Notes: generated by a model from the letters alone, not told the origin. Shown: positions 8,148 to 16,119, counted from the first letter of the stretch. The stretch is DNA of 64,000 bases from Avedoeria sp964651245 (GCA_964651245.1 CAZYVI010000007.1:1-64000), one strand, 5' to 3'. Made by a program: numbers and translations.

Positions 8148-8807
8148 ATGGATCAACCACAAGGGGACTTCGGGTCCGGCGGCGGCGGCGGCGGCGGCGG
8201 TCGGCGGCGCGGCGGCGGCGGACCGGGCGGCCGGCCGGGCGGCGGGCCGGGCGGCCGGCCGGGCGGCGGCGACCGCGGCGATCGGCGCCGGCGCGATCGC
8301 GAGGAGCCCGAGTTCGACGAGCGCATCGTGGCCATCGACCGGACGGCGAAGACGCTCAAGGGTGGGCGCAACTTCGGCTTCCGCGTCGTCATGGTCGTCG
8401 GTGACAACAAGGGCAAGGTCGGCGTCGCCGTCGGCAAGGCGAACGAGGTGCCCGACGCGATTCGCAAGGGCATCGAGCGCGCCAAGAAGTCGATGATCAC
8501 GGTGCCGATCATCGGCCACACGATCCCGCACCAGGTGACGCATCGCAAGACGGCCTCGAAGATGATGCTGCGGCCGGCGACGCCCGGCACCGGCGTCATC
8601 GCCGGCCGCGGTGCGCGCGACGTGCTCGAGGCGGCCGGCATCCGCGACATCCTGACCAAGGGCCACGGCAGCAACAACGTCCTGAACGTGACGCTGGCCA
8701 CCTTCGAGGCGCTCCAGCACCTCAAGGATCCGGTGGACGAGGCCCGCCGGCGCGGCCGGCCGGTGGCCGAGGTCATGCCGTTCTGGAGTGGTCGCGATGT
8801 CGAGTGA
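8148..8807 (+). CDS. rpsE: 30S ribosomal protein S5 with Gly/Arg-rich N-terminal extension
   Basis: 219 residues, some 50 more than E. coli S5 (167). The first 60 are low complexity: an eight-glycine run, then RRRGGGG and two PGGRPGGG units, then an acidic/basic stretch. From about residue 58 the protein is an ordinary S5: double-stranded RNA-binding domain (IDRTAKTLKGGRNFGFR) and the C-terminal ribosomal fold (GSNNVLNVTLATFEAL). S5 sits at the mRNA entry site and affects decoding accuracy. AGGAGG precedes the ATG, so the extension is probably translated. RGG-like tails often bind RNA; that role here is inference. Confidence 0.95.
   Translation: MDQPQGDFGSGGGGGGGGRRRGGGGPGGRPGGGPGGRPGGGDRGDRRRRDREEPEFDERIVAIDRTAKTLKGGRNFGFRVVMVVGDNKGKVGVAVGKANEVPDAIRKGIERAKKSMITVPIIGHTIPHQVTHRKTASKMMLRPATPGTGVIAGRGARDVLEAAGIRDILTKGHGSNNVLNVTLATFEALQHLKDPVDEARRRGRPVAEVMPFWSGRDVE
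8223..8270 (+). repeat. 24-bp direct tandem repeat in rpsE
   Basis: Two adjacent 24-base units (8223-8246 and 8247-8270) differ only in the last base and encode PGGRPGGG twice. They follow a GGC-type glycine run. Unequal copy number by slippage would keep the frame, so this is a likely site of length variation between strains. Confidence 0.9.
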
Positions 8808-9012
8808 GCTGTTGAAGGTGACCTACGTGAAGAGCGCCATCGGCTACAGCCAGCGCCAGAAGGACACGGTGCGGTCGCTCGGGCTGCGCCGGTTGGGCGA
8901 GAGCGCGCTCGTGCCGGACAACGCCGCGATCCGCGGCATGGTGGCCGCCGTGGCGCACTTGGTGCGGGCCGAGCCCGTGGCCGAGGCCGACGTCGTCACG
9001 GCCGACCGCTAA
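8797..9012 (+). CDS. rpmD: 50S ribosomal protein L30
   Basis: 71 residues from ATG 8797; bacterial L30 is about 60. GGAG lies eight bases before this ATG. A GTG at 8788 is in frame but overlaps that site, so the ATG is preferred. The gene overlaps the end of rpsE by 11 bases. LLKVTYVKSAIGYSQRQKDT and VRSLGLRRLGESALVPDN are typical. A short C-terminal extension (EPVAEADVVTADR) follows the usual end. L30 is a peripheral 50S protein that some bacteria lack. Confidence 0.94.
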   Translation: MSSELLKVTYVKSAIGYSQRQKDTVRSLGLRRLGESALVPDNAAIRGMVAAVAHLVRAEPVAEADVVTADR

Positions 9013-9046
9013 TCCGGTCGGCCCGGGAAACGAACAGGACGGGACG

Positions 9047-9544
9047 ATGCAACTACACGATCTCGGCTCGCCCCCCGGGGCGCGCAAGCGCCGCAAGCGG
9101 GTTGCGCGCGGCGACAGCGGGCGGGGCGGCACGTACGCCGGCCGCGGCCGCAAGGGCCAGGGCGCGCGCACCGGAGGCACGAAGGAGCCGTTCTTCGAGG
9201 GCGGCCAGCTGCCGTTCGTGCGGCGGCTGCCGTTCGTGCGCGGCTTCACGAACATCTTCCGCGTCGAGTACACCCCGGTCAGCGTCGGGCGGCTCGAGGC
9301 CGCGTTCGACGGTGGGGCGGTGGTCACGCCGTTGGCGCTCGTCGAGGCGGGCCTGCTCAAGAACACGGCCGAGCCGTACAAGGTGCTCGCCGGCGGCAAG
9401 CTCGCCAAGCCGTTGACGGTCCACGCGCCGCGCTTCAGCGCCGCCGCGCGCGGCCTCATCGAGGCTGCCGGCGGCGCGTGCGAGGCCACGGCGGACGACT
9501 ACACGCGGCCGGGTATGCGCCGCGCCCACAAGCGCTGGAACTAG
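9047..9544 (+). CDS. rplO: 50S ribosomal protein L15
   Basis: 165 residues (E. coli 144). L15 is a late assembly protein with a long basic N-terminal arm reaching into 23S rRNA. That arm is visible as GARKRRKRVARGDSGRGGTY followed by more Gly/Arg. The C-terminal globular part contains the FSAAARGLIEAAGG block. GGACGGG is found just before the ATG. It sits in the standard rpmD-rplO-secY order. Confidence 0.95.
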   Translation: MQLHDLGSPPGARKRRKRVARGDSGRGGTYAGRGRKGQGARTGGTKEPFFEGGQLPFVRRLPFVRGFTNIFRVEYTPVSVGRLEAAFDGGAVVTPLALVEAGLLKNTAEPYKVLAGGKLAKPLTVHAPRFSAAARGLIEAAGGACEATADDYTRPGMRRAHKRWN

Positions 9545-9590
9545 CCGCGGCCCGACCGGGCACGCGCGCCGTCGGAGAGGAACGCCTGAC

Positions 9591-10910
9591 ATGCTGGACT
9601 CGCTTCGCCAATCGTTGCGGCTGCCGGACCTGCGCCGGCGCATCCTGTACACGATCGGCATCCTGGCGGTCTATCGCTTCGCCGCGCACGTGCCGGTGCC
9701 CGGCGTGGACAAGGCGGCGCTCGCCAGTCTGTTCAGCGCCGATGCTGGCGCGGTCGGTCGGGCCCTCGACTTCCTCGACCTGTTGTCGGGCGGTGCGCTC
9801 GAGAACTTCTCGGTGATGGTGCTGGGGGTCTACCCCTACATCACCGCGTCGATCATCATGCAGCTCCTCACCCCGCTCATCCCGTCGTTGGAGGAGCTGT
9901 CGAAGGAGGGCGAGGCCGGTCGCAACAAGATCACGATGTGGACGTACTGGCTGGCGATCCCGCTGGCCATGGTGCAGGCGGTGGCGCAGATCGCGCTCGT
10001 GAACGGCACCGCGGCCACCGGCGCGACCACGGGGCAGATCATCGCGTTCGGCGCCGGCCGGCCGCTCGACACCCTCACCGTCCTCGTCGTGCTGACGGCC
10101 GGCACCTTCTTCGGCCTCTGGCTTGGCGAGCGAATCACCGAGAAGGGGATCGGCAACGGGGTCTCGATGCTGATCTTCGCCGGTATCGTCAGCGGCATGC
10201 CCACAACGATGTTCCAGGTCTTCAACACGTCGCTGTTGGCGTTCGTGGCCGTCGTGCTGCTGACGATCGCCACGGTGTTCCTGATCGTGTTCGTCCAGGA
10301 GGGGCATCGGCGCATCGCCGTCCAGTACGGCCGGCAGATGCGTGGGCAGCGGGTGTACGGGGGCCAGACCACCTACATCCCGCTGCGCGTGAACTCCACG
10401 GGCATGATCCCGTTGATCTTCGCCAACTCGCTGCTCATCTTCCCGGCCGTGATCGGCGGCGTGCTGGCGCGATCCGCCAACAGCCGGACGAGCACGATCG
10501 GGAGTTGGCTGAGCATCAACTTCGATCCGAACGCCGGGCTCTACTTCCTGGTGTACTTCATCCTCGTGATCGTGTTCACGTTCTTCTATACCGACGTCGT
10601 GTTCCGGCAGCAGAACCTCCACGAGACGCTGCAGCGCAACGGCGGGTTCGTCCCCGGCATCCGGCCGGGGCGGCGAACCGAGGAGTACCTGACCGGGATC
10701 ATGCACCGCATCACGCTGTTCGGCGCGGTGTTCCTCGGCGTCGTGGCCGTCCTGCCGTACTTCGCGGGCCAGCTCACCGGCCTGTCGGCGAACACCGCCA
10801 TGGTCATCAACGCCACCGGCCTGCTGATCGTCGTCGGCGTCGTCCTCGACACGATCAAGCAGCTCGAGGCCCAGCTGACGATGCGCCACTACGAGGGGTT
10901 CATCCGCTAG
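9591..10910 (+). CDS. secY: Protein translocase subunit SecY
   Basis: 439 residues, the usual length, with ten predicted membrane segments. SecY is the channel of the Sec translocon. Landmarks are the plug region (DLLSGGALENFSVMVLGVYP), ITASIIMQLL, the cytoplasmic loop GERITEKGIGNGVSMLIFAG, the 8/9 loop YGRQMRGQRVYGGQTTYIPL and the C-terminal RPGRRTEEYL segment. GGAGAGG precedes the ATG. adk and map, which follow secY in many spc operons, are missing; rpmJ comes next after 85 bases. Confidence 0.97.
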   Translation: MLDSLRQSLRLPDLRRRILYTIGILAVYRFAAHVPVPGVDKAALASLFSADAGAVGRALDFLDLLSGGALENFSVMVLGVYPYITASIIMQLLTPLIPSLEELSKEGEAGRNKITMWTYWLAIPLAMVQAVAQIALVNGTAATGATTGQIIAFGAGRPLDTLTVLVVLTAGTFFGLWLGERITEKGIGNGVSMLIFAGIVSGMPTTMFQVFNTSLLAFVAVVLLTIATVFLIVFVQEGHRRIAVQYGRQMRGQRVYGGQTTYIPLRVNSTGMIPLIFANSLLIFPAVIGGVLARSANSRTSTIGSWLSINFDPNAGLYFLVYFILVIVFTFFYTDVVFRQQNLHETLQRNGGFVPGIRPGRRTEEYLTGIMHRITLFGAVFLGVVAVLPYFAGQLTGLSANTAMVINATGLLIVVGVVLDTIKQLEAQLTMRHYEGFIR

Positions 10911-10923
10911 CACTGCGCCGGGG

Positions 10924-10952
10924 TTGACGGCGAGGCGACCGGCGTGTAAGCT
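10924..10952 (+). promoter_or_regulatory. Putative promoter upstream of rpmJ
   Basis: TTGACG at 10924-10929 and TAAGCT at 10947-10952 are 17 bases apart in the secY-rpmJ gap. The -35 is close to the TTGACC seen at other strong starts in this window; the -10 is weak. It would give the alpha-operon genes their own start and a leader of about 35 bases. Confidence 0.45.
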
Positions 10953-10995
10953 TATCGCTTGCCCTCTTGCGGGGCTGGCAGAGGAGTCAGGGGTC

Positions 10996-11109
10996 ATGAA
11001 GGTTCATCCGAGCGTCAAAAAGCGCTGCGAGAAGTGCAAGATCATCCGGCGCAACGGCCGGGTGTACGTGATCTGCCAGACGAAGAAGCACAAGCAGCGG
11101 CAGGGCTAG
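10996..11109 (+). CDS. rpmJ: 50S ribosomal protein L36
   Basis: 37 residues, the standard length. MKVHPSVKKRCEKCKIIRRN and the later VICQTKKHKQRQG give the C-C-C-H zinc site (Cys11, Cys14, Cys27, His32). An upstream in-frame ATG (10924) would overlap the promoter-like sequence and add no L36-like sequence. L36 organises 23S rRNA near the factor-binding side. infA, which usually precedes rpmJ, is absent. Confidence 0.95.
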   Translation: MKVHPSVKKRCEKCKIIRRNGRVYVICQTKKHKQRQG

Positions 11110-11122
11110 GGAGAGTCAAGTC

Positions 11123-11500
11123 ATGGCACGTATCGCAGGGGTGGACCTGCCGCGCGACAAGCGGACGATCATCGCGCTGACCTACATCTACGGCGTGGGT
11201 CGCCAGACCAGCGCCTCGATCCTGGACGGCACGGGCATCGACGGCCACACCCGCCTCAAGGATCTGACCGACGAAGAGGTGGGGCGGCTGCGCACGTTCA
11301 TCGATCAGAACCTCAAGGTGGAGGGCGATCTCCGGCGCGAGGTCGGGCAGAACATCAAGCGGTTGCAGGAGATCGGCTGCTACCGCGGGATTCGGCATCG
11401 GCGGCGGCTGCCGCTGCGTGGCCAGCGGACCCGCACGAACGCCCGAACGAACCGTGGACCGCGCAAGACGGTGCCGGTGCGGAAGCGGGCCGGCAAGTAG
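11123..11500 (+). CDS. rpsM: 30S ribosomal protein S13
   Basis: 125 residues (E. coli 118). S13 lies in the 30S head, contacts P-site tRNA and bridges to L5. ARIAGVDLPRDKRTIIALTY at the start, the helix-hairpin-helix region, and the basic C-terminal tail RRRLPLRGQRTRTNARTNRG are diagnostic. It follows rpmJ after 13 bases with GGGAGAG upstream. Confidence 0.96.
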   Translation: MARIAGVDLPRDKRTIIALTYIYGVGRQTSASILDGTGIDGHTRLKDLTDEEVGRLRTFIDQNLKVEGDLRREVGQNIKRLQEIGCYRGIRHRRRLPLRGQRTRTNARTNRGPRKTVPVRKRAGK

Positions 11501-11554
11501 GTTTCGCCTCGGGCGGCCGACTGCGGTCGCCCGAGCTGTGACGAGGAGACGACG

Positions 11555-11959
11555 ATGGCTCGACGCCAGACGCAGACGACCGGCCGACGCGGCCGCCGCA
11601 TCGCGCGCAAGAACGTGCCCTCCGGGCGCGCCTACGTGCATGCGACGTTCAACAACACGATCATCACGATCACCGATCCCAACGGCAACACCGTCTGCTG
11701 GAAGAGCGGCGGGACGGCCGGGTTCAAGGGGTCGCGCAAGAGCACGCCCTACGCGGCCCAGCTCGCGGCCGAGTCGGTGGCGCGCGAGGCCGGCGAGCAC
11801 GGCATGCGCGAGGTCGAGGTGCTGGTCAAGGGTCCCGGACCGGGGCGCGAGTCGGCGGTGCGGTCGCTCTTCCAGGGCGGGCTCAAGGTGAACTCGATCA
11901 CCGACGTGACGCCGATTCCGTTCAACGGTTGTCGGCCGCGCAAGAAGCGACGGGTGTAG
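11555..11959 (+). CDS. rpsK: 30S ribosomal protein S11
   Basis: 134 residues (E. coli 129). S11 forms the platform near the E site. GRAYVHATFNNTIITITDPN and the C-terminal DVTPIPFNGCRPRKKRRV (NGCRPRK is the family signature) are clear. GAGGAG precedes the ATG. In most bacteria rpsD follows; here rpoA is next. Confidence 0.96.
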   Translation: MARRQTQTTGRRGRRIARKNVPSGRAYVHATFNNTIITITDPNGNTVCWKSGGTAGFKGSRKSTPYAAQLAAESVAREAGEHGMREVEVLVKGPGPGRESAVRSLFQGGLKVNSITDVTPIPFNGCRPRKKRRV

Positions 11960-12052
11960 CCGGCGCGGCCGGACCCGGTAGCCTGGCGGCCCTAGCGCGA
12001 TGGATCTGGGGACTCGGCACCGGTCGGTGTCGGAGAGTGGGGAGAAGGTGCA

Positions 12053-13057
12053 TTGGACAACCTGTTGACGTTGGATCAGACGCGGGTCGAGCTCCTGCGC
12101 TCCACGGATCGCTATGCCCAGATCACCGTGTCGCCGCTGTTGGGCGGCTACGGGACGACGCTCGGCAACGCGCTGCGGCGCGTCCTGTTGTCGAGCCTCG
12201 ACGGCGTGGCGATCACGAGCATCAAGGTCGCCGACGTGTACCACGAGTTCTCGGTGATCCCGAACACGCGCGAGGACTCGACGCAGCTGCTGCTCAACCT
12301 CAAAGAGGTTCGCTTCAAGCCGGTCAGCGACAACGGCGTCGGTGAGTGGCGGCTCAACCTCATGGCGCACGGCGAGGGGCTCGTGACGGCGGCCGACATC
12401 CAGCTGCCGAGCGACCTCGAGATCGCCAACCCCGAGCAGCCCATCGTGACGCTCGATTCGCGCGATGCGGCCCTACAGCTGGAGTTCATCGTTCGGCGCG
12501 GCCGCGGCTACTCGCCGGCCGAGGACCGCGGCAAGCTCCAAATCGGCGAGCTGCCGGTCGATGCCGTGTTCAGCCCGATCCGGCGGGTGACCCACCACGT
12601 GACCAAGACGCGGGTGGGCAAGCTCGCCAACTACGACAGCCTGACGATGGAGATCTGGACCGACGGCACGCTCCGACCCGAGGACGCCTTGCGCAAGGCG
12701 TCGGCGCTGCTCGTCGACCAGTTCCGCATCGTGGCCGGGTTCGGCGCCGAGCCGGTGGCCGAGGTCGAGGTCGAGCGGCAGGGCATCCCGAAGCACGTCT
12801 ACGAGACGGCCATCGAGGAGCTGTCGCTCTCGGTGCGGGCCTACAACTGCCTCAAGCGGGCCGGCCTGACCCGGGTGGGCGAGATCCTCGAGCGCATGGC
12901 GCACGGCTACGACGACATGCTGCTGATCCGCAACTTCGGGCAGAAGTCGCTCGACGAGCTCATCGAGGCGCTCGAGGGCAAGGGGTACATGGAGTTCATG
13001 CCGCGGCGCGCGGCGGCCGACGAGGCCGAGGCGGTCGCCGACGGGGCGGAGGGCTGA
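12053..13057 (+). CDS. rpoA: DNA-directed RNA polymerase alpha subunit
   Basis: 334 residues (E. coli 329). The start is TTG at 12053, five bases after GGAGAAGG; no ATG or GTG fits. The N-terminal dimerisation/assembly domain contains the TLGNALRRVLLSSLDGVAIT block; the C-terminal domain that contacts UP elements and activators has CLKRAGLTRVGEILER and GQKSLDELIEALEGKG. A short acidic tail ends the protein. A 93-base gap separates it from rpsK, where rpsD would be expected. Confidence 0.96.
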   Translation: MDNLLTLDQTRVELLRSTDRYAQITVSPLLGGYGTTLGNALRRVLLSSLDGVAITSIKVADVYHEFSVIPNTREDSTQLLLNLKEVRFKPVSDNGVGEWRLNLMAHGEGLVTAADIQLPSDLEIANPEQPIVTLDSRDAALQLEFIVRRGRGYSPAEDRGKLQIGELPVDAVFSPIRRVTHHVTKTRVGKLANYDSLTMEIWTDGTLRPEDALRKASALLVDQFRIVAGFGAEPVAEVEVERQGIPKHVYETAIEELSLSVRAYNCLKRAGLTRVGEILERMAHGYDDMLLIRNFGQKSLDELIEALEGKGYMEFMPRRAAADEAEAVADGAEG

Positions 13058-13058
13058 G

Positions 13059-13412
13059 ATGGGACATGCACAGGCTGGGCACAAGCTGGGCCGCAAGACC
13101 GGCCATCGGCGGGCGATGTTCCGCAACCTCATGTCGGACCTGTTCCGCCACGAGCGCATCCAGACGACGTCCGCGAAGGCCGACGCGGTCCAGCCGGAGG
13201 CGGAGCGCTTGATCACGCTGGCGCGGCGCGGCGACCTGCACGCGCGCCGGATGATCATGCGCGAGATCCAGGACCAGGCGATCGTGGACAAGCTCATCCA
13301 CGTCATCGGTCCGGACATGAGCGAGCGGCCCGGCGGGTACACGCGGATCATCCGCCTCGGACCCCGCAAGGGCGACGCGGCGCCGATGGTGTTGTTGGAG
13401 CTGGTCGACTGA
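13059..13412 (+). CDS. rplQ: 50S ribosomal protein L17
   Basis: 117 residues, typical. L17 is at the tunnel exit. HKLGRKTGHRRAMFRNLMSD at the start and the C-terminal GYTRIIRLGPRKGDAAPMVL with LELVD at the end are near consensus. It begins one base after the rpoA stop, as in most alpha operons. One oddity is VQPEAERLITLAR where AKPEAE or VRPVAE is more common; this is harmless. Confidence 0.96.
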   Translation: MGHAQAGHKLGRKTGHRRAMFRNLMSDLFRHERIQTTSAKADAVQPEAERLITLARRGDLHARRMIMREIQDQAIVDKLIHVIGPDMSERPGGYTRIIRLGPRKGDAAPMVLLELVD

Positions 13413-14212
13413 CGCAGCAGCGGCTGCGGGCGCGCTTGGCCTACGACGGCGGCGCGTTCGACGGCTGGCAGCGACAGCCCGGACGGCGGACCGTCCAAGG
13501 GGTGCTCGAGGCCGCGCTGTACGAGATCACGGGTGAAGCGGCGCGCGTCGTCGGGGCCGGGCGAACCGACACCGGCGTGCACGCCACCGGGCAAGTCGTG
13601 CACGTTGACATCGACTGGACGGATACGCCGCGCGCGCTGCGGCGCGCCTGGAACGCCGTGCTGGCCCGCGACGTCGCGGTCCGGTCGCTGGGCGTGGCGC
13701 CGGACGGGTTCCATGCCCGTCACAGCGCGACGAGCCGGCGGTACCGCTACGTCGTGTGGTGCCACCCGGTGCGGCACCCGCTGCTGCGGCGCACGTCGCT
13801 GCACGTGGCGGCGCCCATGGACGTGGACGCGATGGCGGACGCCGCGGCGCGGCTGGTGGGCAGCCGCGACTTCGCGGCCTTCGGGCGGCCCGTCGGCCAC
13901 TCGCCGATCACGGTCCGGCGGCTCGATCGGCTCGAGGTCGTCGCGTGCGGTTCGCGGATCGAGTTGCGCTTCGAGGGCAATGCGTTCCTGCGGCACCAAG
14001 TGCGGCGCACCGTGGGGCTGCTGATCGACGTGGGTCGCGGCCGATGGCGGCCGGGCGTGGTCGACGATGTCCTGGCCGGAGTGCCCGGCGCGCCGGTGGC
14101 GTGGCGGGCGCCGGCCTGGGGCCTGACGTTGACGGGCGTGTCCTATCCAGACGAAGATGTCATCCGAACGGGCGCACGCTCACGTGCGCCGGAGGAAGGG
14201 GAACGAACATGA
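13409..14212 (+). CDS. truA: tRNA pseudouridine synthase A (start uncertain)
   Basis: Converts uridines 38-40 in tRNA anticodon arms to pseudouridine. The catalytic aspartate is in GAGRTDTGVHATGQVVH. The nearest ordinary start, TTG 13436, begins MAYDGGAFDGW and would remove the first beta strand that the family has before YDG. Reading on in frame, codons back to CTG 13409 give LTQQRLRARLAYDGG, which restores that strand. This CTG overlaps the rplQ stop and is eight bases after a GGAG. The start at 13409 is therefore inference. The stop overlaps rplM. Length is about 267 residues, close to the usual 250-270. Confidence 0.9.
   Translation: MTQQRLRARLAYDGGAFDGWQRQPGRRTVQGVLEAALYEITGEAARVVGAGRTDTGVHATGQVVHVDIDWTDTPRALRRAWNAVLARDVAVRSLGVAPDGFHARHSATSRRYRYVVWCHPVRHPLLRRTSLHVAAPMDVDAMADAAARLVGSRDFAAFGRPVGHSPITVRRLDRLEVVACGSRIELRFEGNAFLRHQVRRTVGLLIDVGRGRWRPGVVDDVLAGVPGAPVAWRAPAWGLTLTGVSYPDEDVIRTGARSRAPEEGERT
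14171..14190 (+). promoter_or_regulatory. Perfect hairpin just before the rplM ribosome-binding site
   Basis: GGCGCACG, four loop bases, then CGTGCGCC: an eight-pair perfect stem in the last codons of truA. It is followed directly by GGAGGAAGGGG and the rplM start. It could control access of ribosomes to rplM-rpsI, or reduce read-through of truA. Its regulatory role is inference. Confidence 0.45.
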
Positions 14213-14655
14213 TGCGAACGTACATTCCCAGCGCCGCGGCGGCCGAGCGGCAGTGGTGGGTCGTGGACGCCGAGGGTCAGAACCTGGGGCGGCTGGCGAC
14301 GGCGATCGCCTCGCGGCTGCGGGGCAAGCACCGACCCGACTTCACGCCGCACCTCGACCTGGGCGATCATGTGATCGTGGTCAACGCAGCCCGTGTCGCC
14401 ACCACCGGCTCGCGGGTCGCCGACAAGATGTACGTCTCGCATTCCGGCTATCCGGGCGGACTGCGCGAGTCGACCCTGGGCGAGATGCTCCAGCGCCACC
14501 CCGACCGGGTGATCAAGCTGGCCGTCCGCGGGATGCTGCCGCGCAACCGGCTCGGCCGCGCTATGCTCAAGAAGCTGCGGGTGTACGGCGGCCCGGAGCA
14601 CCCGCACGCCGCCCAGAAGCCGTCGATGCTCGTGATCGACACGTCGCTCGGCTGA
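14209..14655 (+). CDS. rplM: 50S ribosomal protein L13
   Basis: 148 residues from the first of two adjacent ATGs (14209, 14212); E. coli L13 is 142. L13 is an early 23S rRNA assembly protein. WWVVDAEGQNLGRLATAIAS, VIVVNAARVATTGSRVADKM and AVRGMLPRNRLGRAMLKKLR are all family signatures. A strong purine-rich ribosome-binding site precedes the start. It pairs with rpsI as in most bacteria. Confidence 0.96.
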   Translation: MMRTYIPSAAAAERQWWVVDAEGQNLGRLATAIASRLRGKHRPDFTPHLDLGDHVIVVNAARVATTGSRVADKMYVSHSGYPGGLRESTLGEMLQRHPDRVIKLAVRGMLPRNRLGRAMLKKLRVYGGPEHPHAAQKPSMLVIDTSLG

Positions 14656-14707
14656 TCGCCCACGATCCGCCGGTTCTTTCAATCGCCTTCGGACTAGGAG
14701 TGCTGCC

Positions 14708-15145
14708 ATGGCCACCCAGACGGCGACCCGCCGGGCGCCGATGGCCGTCAACTTGGACGGTCGCTACTTCTACGGGCTCGGTCGGCGCAAGTCGGCGTCG
14801 GCCCAAGTGCGGTTCTATCCCGCCGGCAACGGCGCGGTCCTCGTCAACGGCAAGCCGCTGGAGGACTACTTCGGTCGCGAGCGCGACCGCGCGACGGTGC
14901 TCGCGCCGCTCGACGCGGCGCACGTCGGGGCGTATACGGTGACGGCGCTCGTGCAGGGCGGCGGCATCACCGGCCAGTCGGGCGCGGTGATGCAGGGCAT
15001 CGCCCGCGCGCTCGTGCTGTCCGACGAGGAGCACCGCGGCTCGCTCCGGCGCGGCGGCTACCTCACGCGCGATCCGCGTGAGAAGGAGCGCAAGAAGCCC
15101 GGTCTGAAGCGGGCCCGCAAGGCGCCGCAGTACACGAAGCGCTAG
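14708..15145 (+). CDS. rpsI: 30S ribosomal protein S9
   Basis: 145 residues (E. coli 130), with about 12 extra residues at the N-terminus. S9 is in the 30S head and its C-terminal Lys-Arg tail touches P-site tRNA; that tail, RKAPQYTKR, is intact. YGLGRRKSASAQVRFYPAGN and GQSGAVMQGIARALVLSDEE are typical. AGGAG is seven bases before the ATG. It is the last gene of the ribosomal block; a hairpin follows the stop. Confidence 0.96.
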   Translation: MATQTATRRAPMAVNLDGRYFYGLGRRKSASAQVRFYPAGNGAVLVNGKPLEDYFGRERDRATVLAPLDAAHVGAYTVTALVQGGGITGQSGAVMQGIARALVLSDEEHRGSLRRGGYLTRDPREKERKKPGLKRARKAPQYTKR

Positions 15146-15147
15146 AG

Positions 15148-15200
15148 CCGTCGTTCGACGGTTACGACGAACCGGCCGCCGGGCTTCCGGCGGCCGGTTC
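15148..15200. terminator. Two GC hairpins between convergent rpsI and tlyA
   Basis: A small hairpin (CCGTCG, TT, CGACGG at 15148-15161) is followed by a perfect 14-pair stem (15169-15182 with 15187-15200, loop GCTT). No T tract follows. The large stem overlaps the last codons of tlyA, so it could end transcription of the ribosomal operon. Whether it also acts on the other strand is unclear. Confidence 0.55.
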
Positions 15201-16052
15201 GCCATGTCCCGCCGGCGACGGCTCGGGCCGCGCCGCGGGCGCCCCGGGGCCGAGGCAGGCGTCGATCACAGCCTCGAGCGCGACGGCGCTCGGCGGCGAC
15301 GGTCCGTCCGCCGGGCGGCGGAGCGACACGAGAAACTCGCGGTTGCCGTCGGCGCCCAACAGCGGCGACGGCAGGCCGCCCTCGACGATCCAGCCGTCTC
15401 GCGCCGCCTGGCCGAGCACCGCCTCCAGCACGCGGCGGTGCACGACAGGGTCGCGCACGACGCCGCCGCGGCCGACGTCGGCGCGCCCGGCCTCGAACTG
15501 CGGCTTGACGAGCGCGATGACGCCGGCTCCCGGCGCGACGAGCCGCCACACCGCCGGCAACACCGCCGCCAGCGCGATGAACGCCACGTCGACGACGGCG
15601 ATCGTCGGCGGCGGGTCGATCGCGTCGAGGCGGCGGATGTCGGTGCGCTCGAGCGACGCGACGCGCGGGTCGGCGCGCAGGCGCCACGCCAGCTGCCCGC
15701 GCCCGACGTCGACGGCGGTCACCTGGGCGGCGCCGTGCTGCAGCAGGCAATCCGTGAAGCCGCCGGTCGAGGCGCCGACGTCGAGGGCGCGCTGCCCGGT
15801 CACGTCCCACCCGAACGCGGCGAGCGCCGCCTCCAGCTTGAGTCCACCGCGCCCGACGTAGCGCGCCGGCGCGCGCAGCTCGACGCGCGCATCCGACGGC
15901 ACCGCCATGCCCGGCTTGTCATGCGGCACGCCGTCGACGCGCACGTCGCCGGCCCGGATCAGCGCCTGGGCGCGCGACCGGGTCTCGGCGAGCCCGCGCT
16001 CGACGACGAGCGCGTCGAGCCGCATGCGGGCGGCGGGCCGACGGGGTGGCAT
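15162..16052 (-). CDS. tlyA: TlyA-family rRNA (cytidine-2'-O)-methyltransferase
   Basis: About 296 residues. An N-terminal S4 RNA-binding domain (MRLDALVVERGLAETRSRAQ to VRVDG) is followed by a Rossmann methyltransferase domain: SAM motif LDVGASTGGFTDCLLQHGA, then LVKPQFEAG. The family methylates cytidine ribose in 16S/23S rRNA; some members are called hemolysins or 23S methyltransferases. The start is uncertain: an ATG at 16052 and an in-frame GTG at 16091 are both possible, and neither has a ribosome-binding site. A TACCAT eight bases before the ATG would fit a leaderless message. Convergent with rpsI, divergent from the UbiA gene. Confidence 0.9.
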   Translation of the reverse strand: MPPRRPAARMRLDALVVERGLAETRSRAQALIRAGDVRVDGVPHDKPGMAVPSDARVELRAPARYVGRGGLKLEAALAAFGWDVTGQRALDVGASTGGFTDCLLQHGAAQVTAVDVGRGQLAWRLRADPRVASLERTDIRRLDAIDPPPTIAVVDVAFIALAAVLPAVWRLVAPGAGVIALVKPQFEAGRADVGRGGVVRDPVVHRRVLEAVLGQAARDGWIVEGGLPSPLLGADGNREFLVSLRRPADGPSPPSAVALEAVIDACLGPGAPAARPEPSPAGHGEPAAGSPAAGSS

Positions 16053-16083
16053 GGCGACGGATGGTAGCGCCAGCGGCGGCGCG

Positions 16084-16113
16084 TTGACCACGGCGAGCGG
16101 CCGCCCCTAGAAT
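16084..16113 (+). promoter_or_regulatory. Promoter of the UbiA-family gene
   Basis: TTGACC (16084-16089), 18-base spacer, TAGAAT (16108-16113). The same -35 and spacer occur at 19619-19648 and on the minus strand at 19537-19566. Transcription should begin about seven bases after the -10, right at the GTG start codon at 16120. Confidence 0.75.
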
Positions 16114-16119
16114 CGCCCT

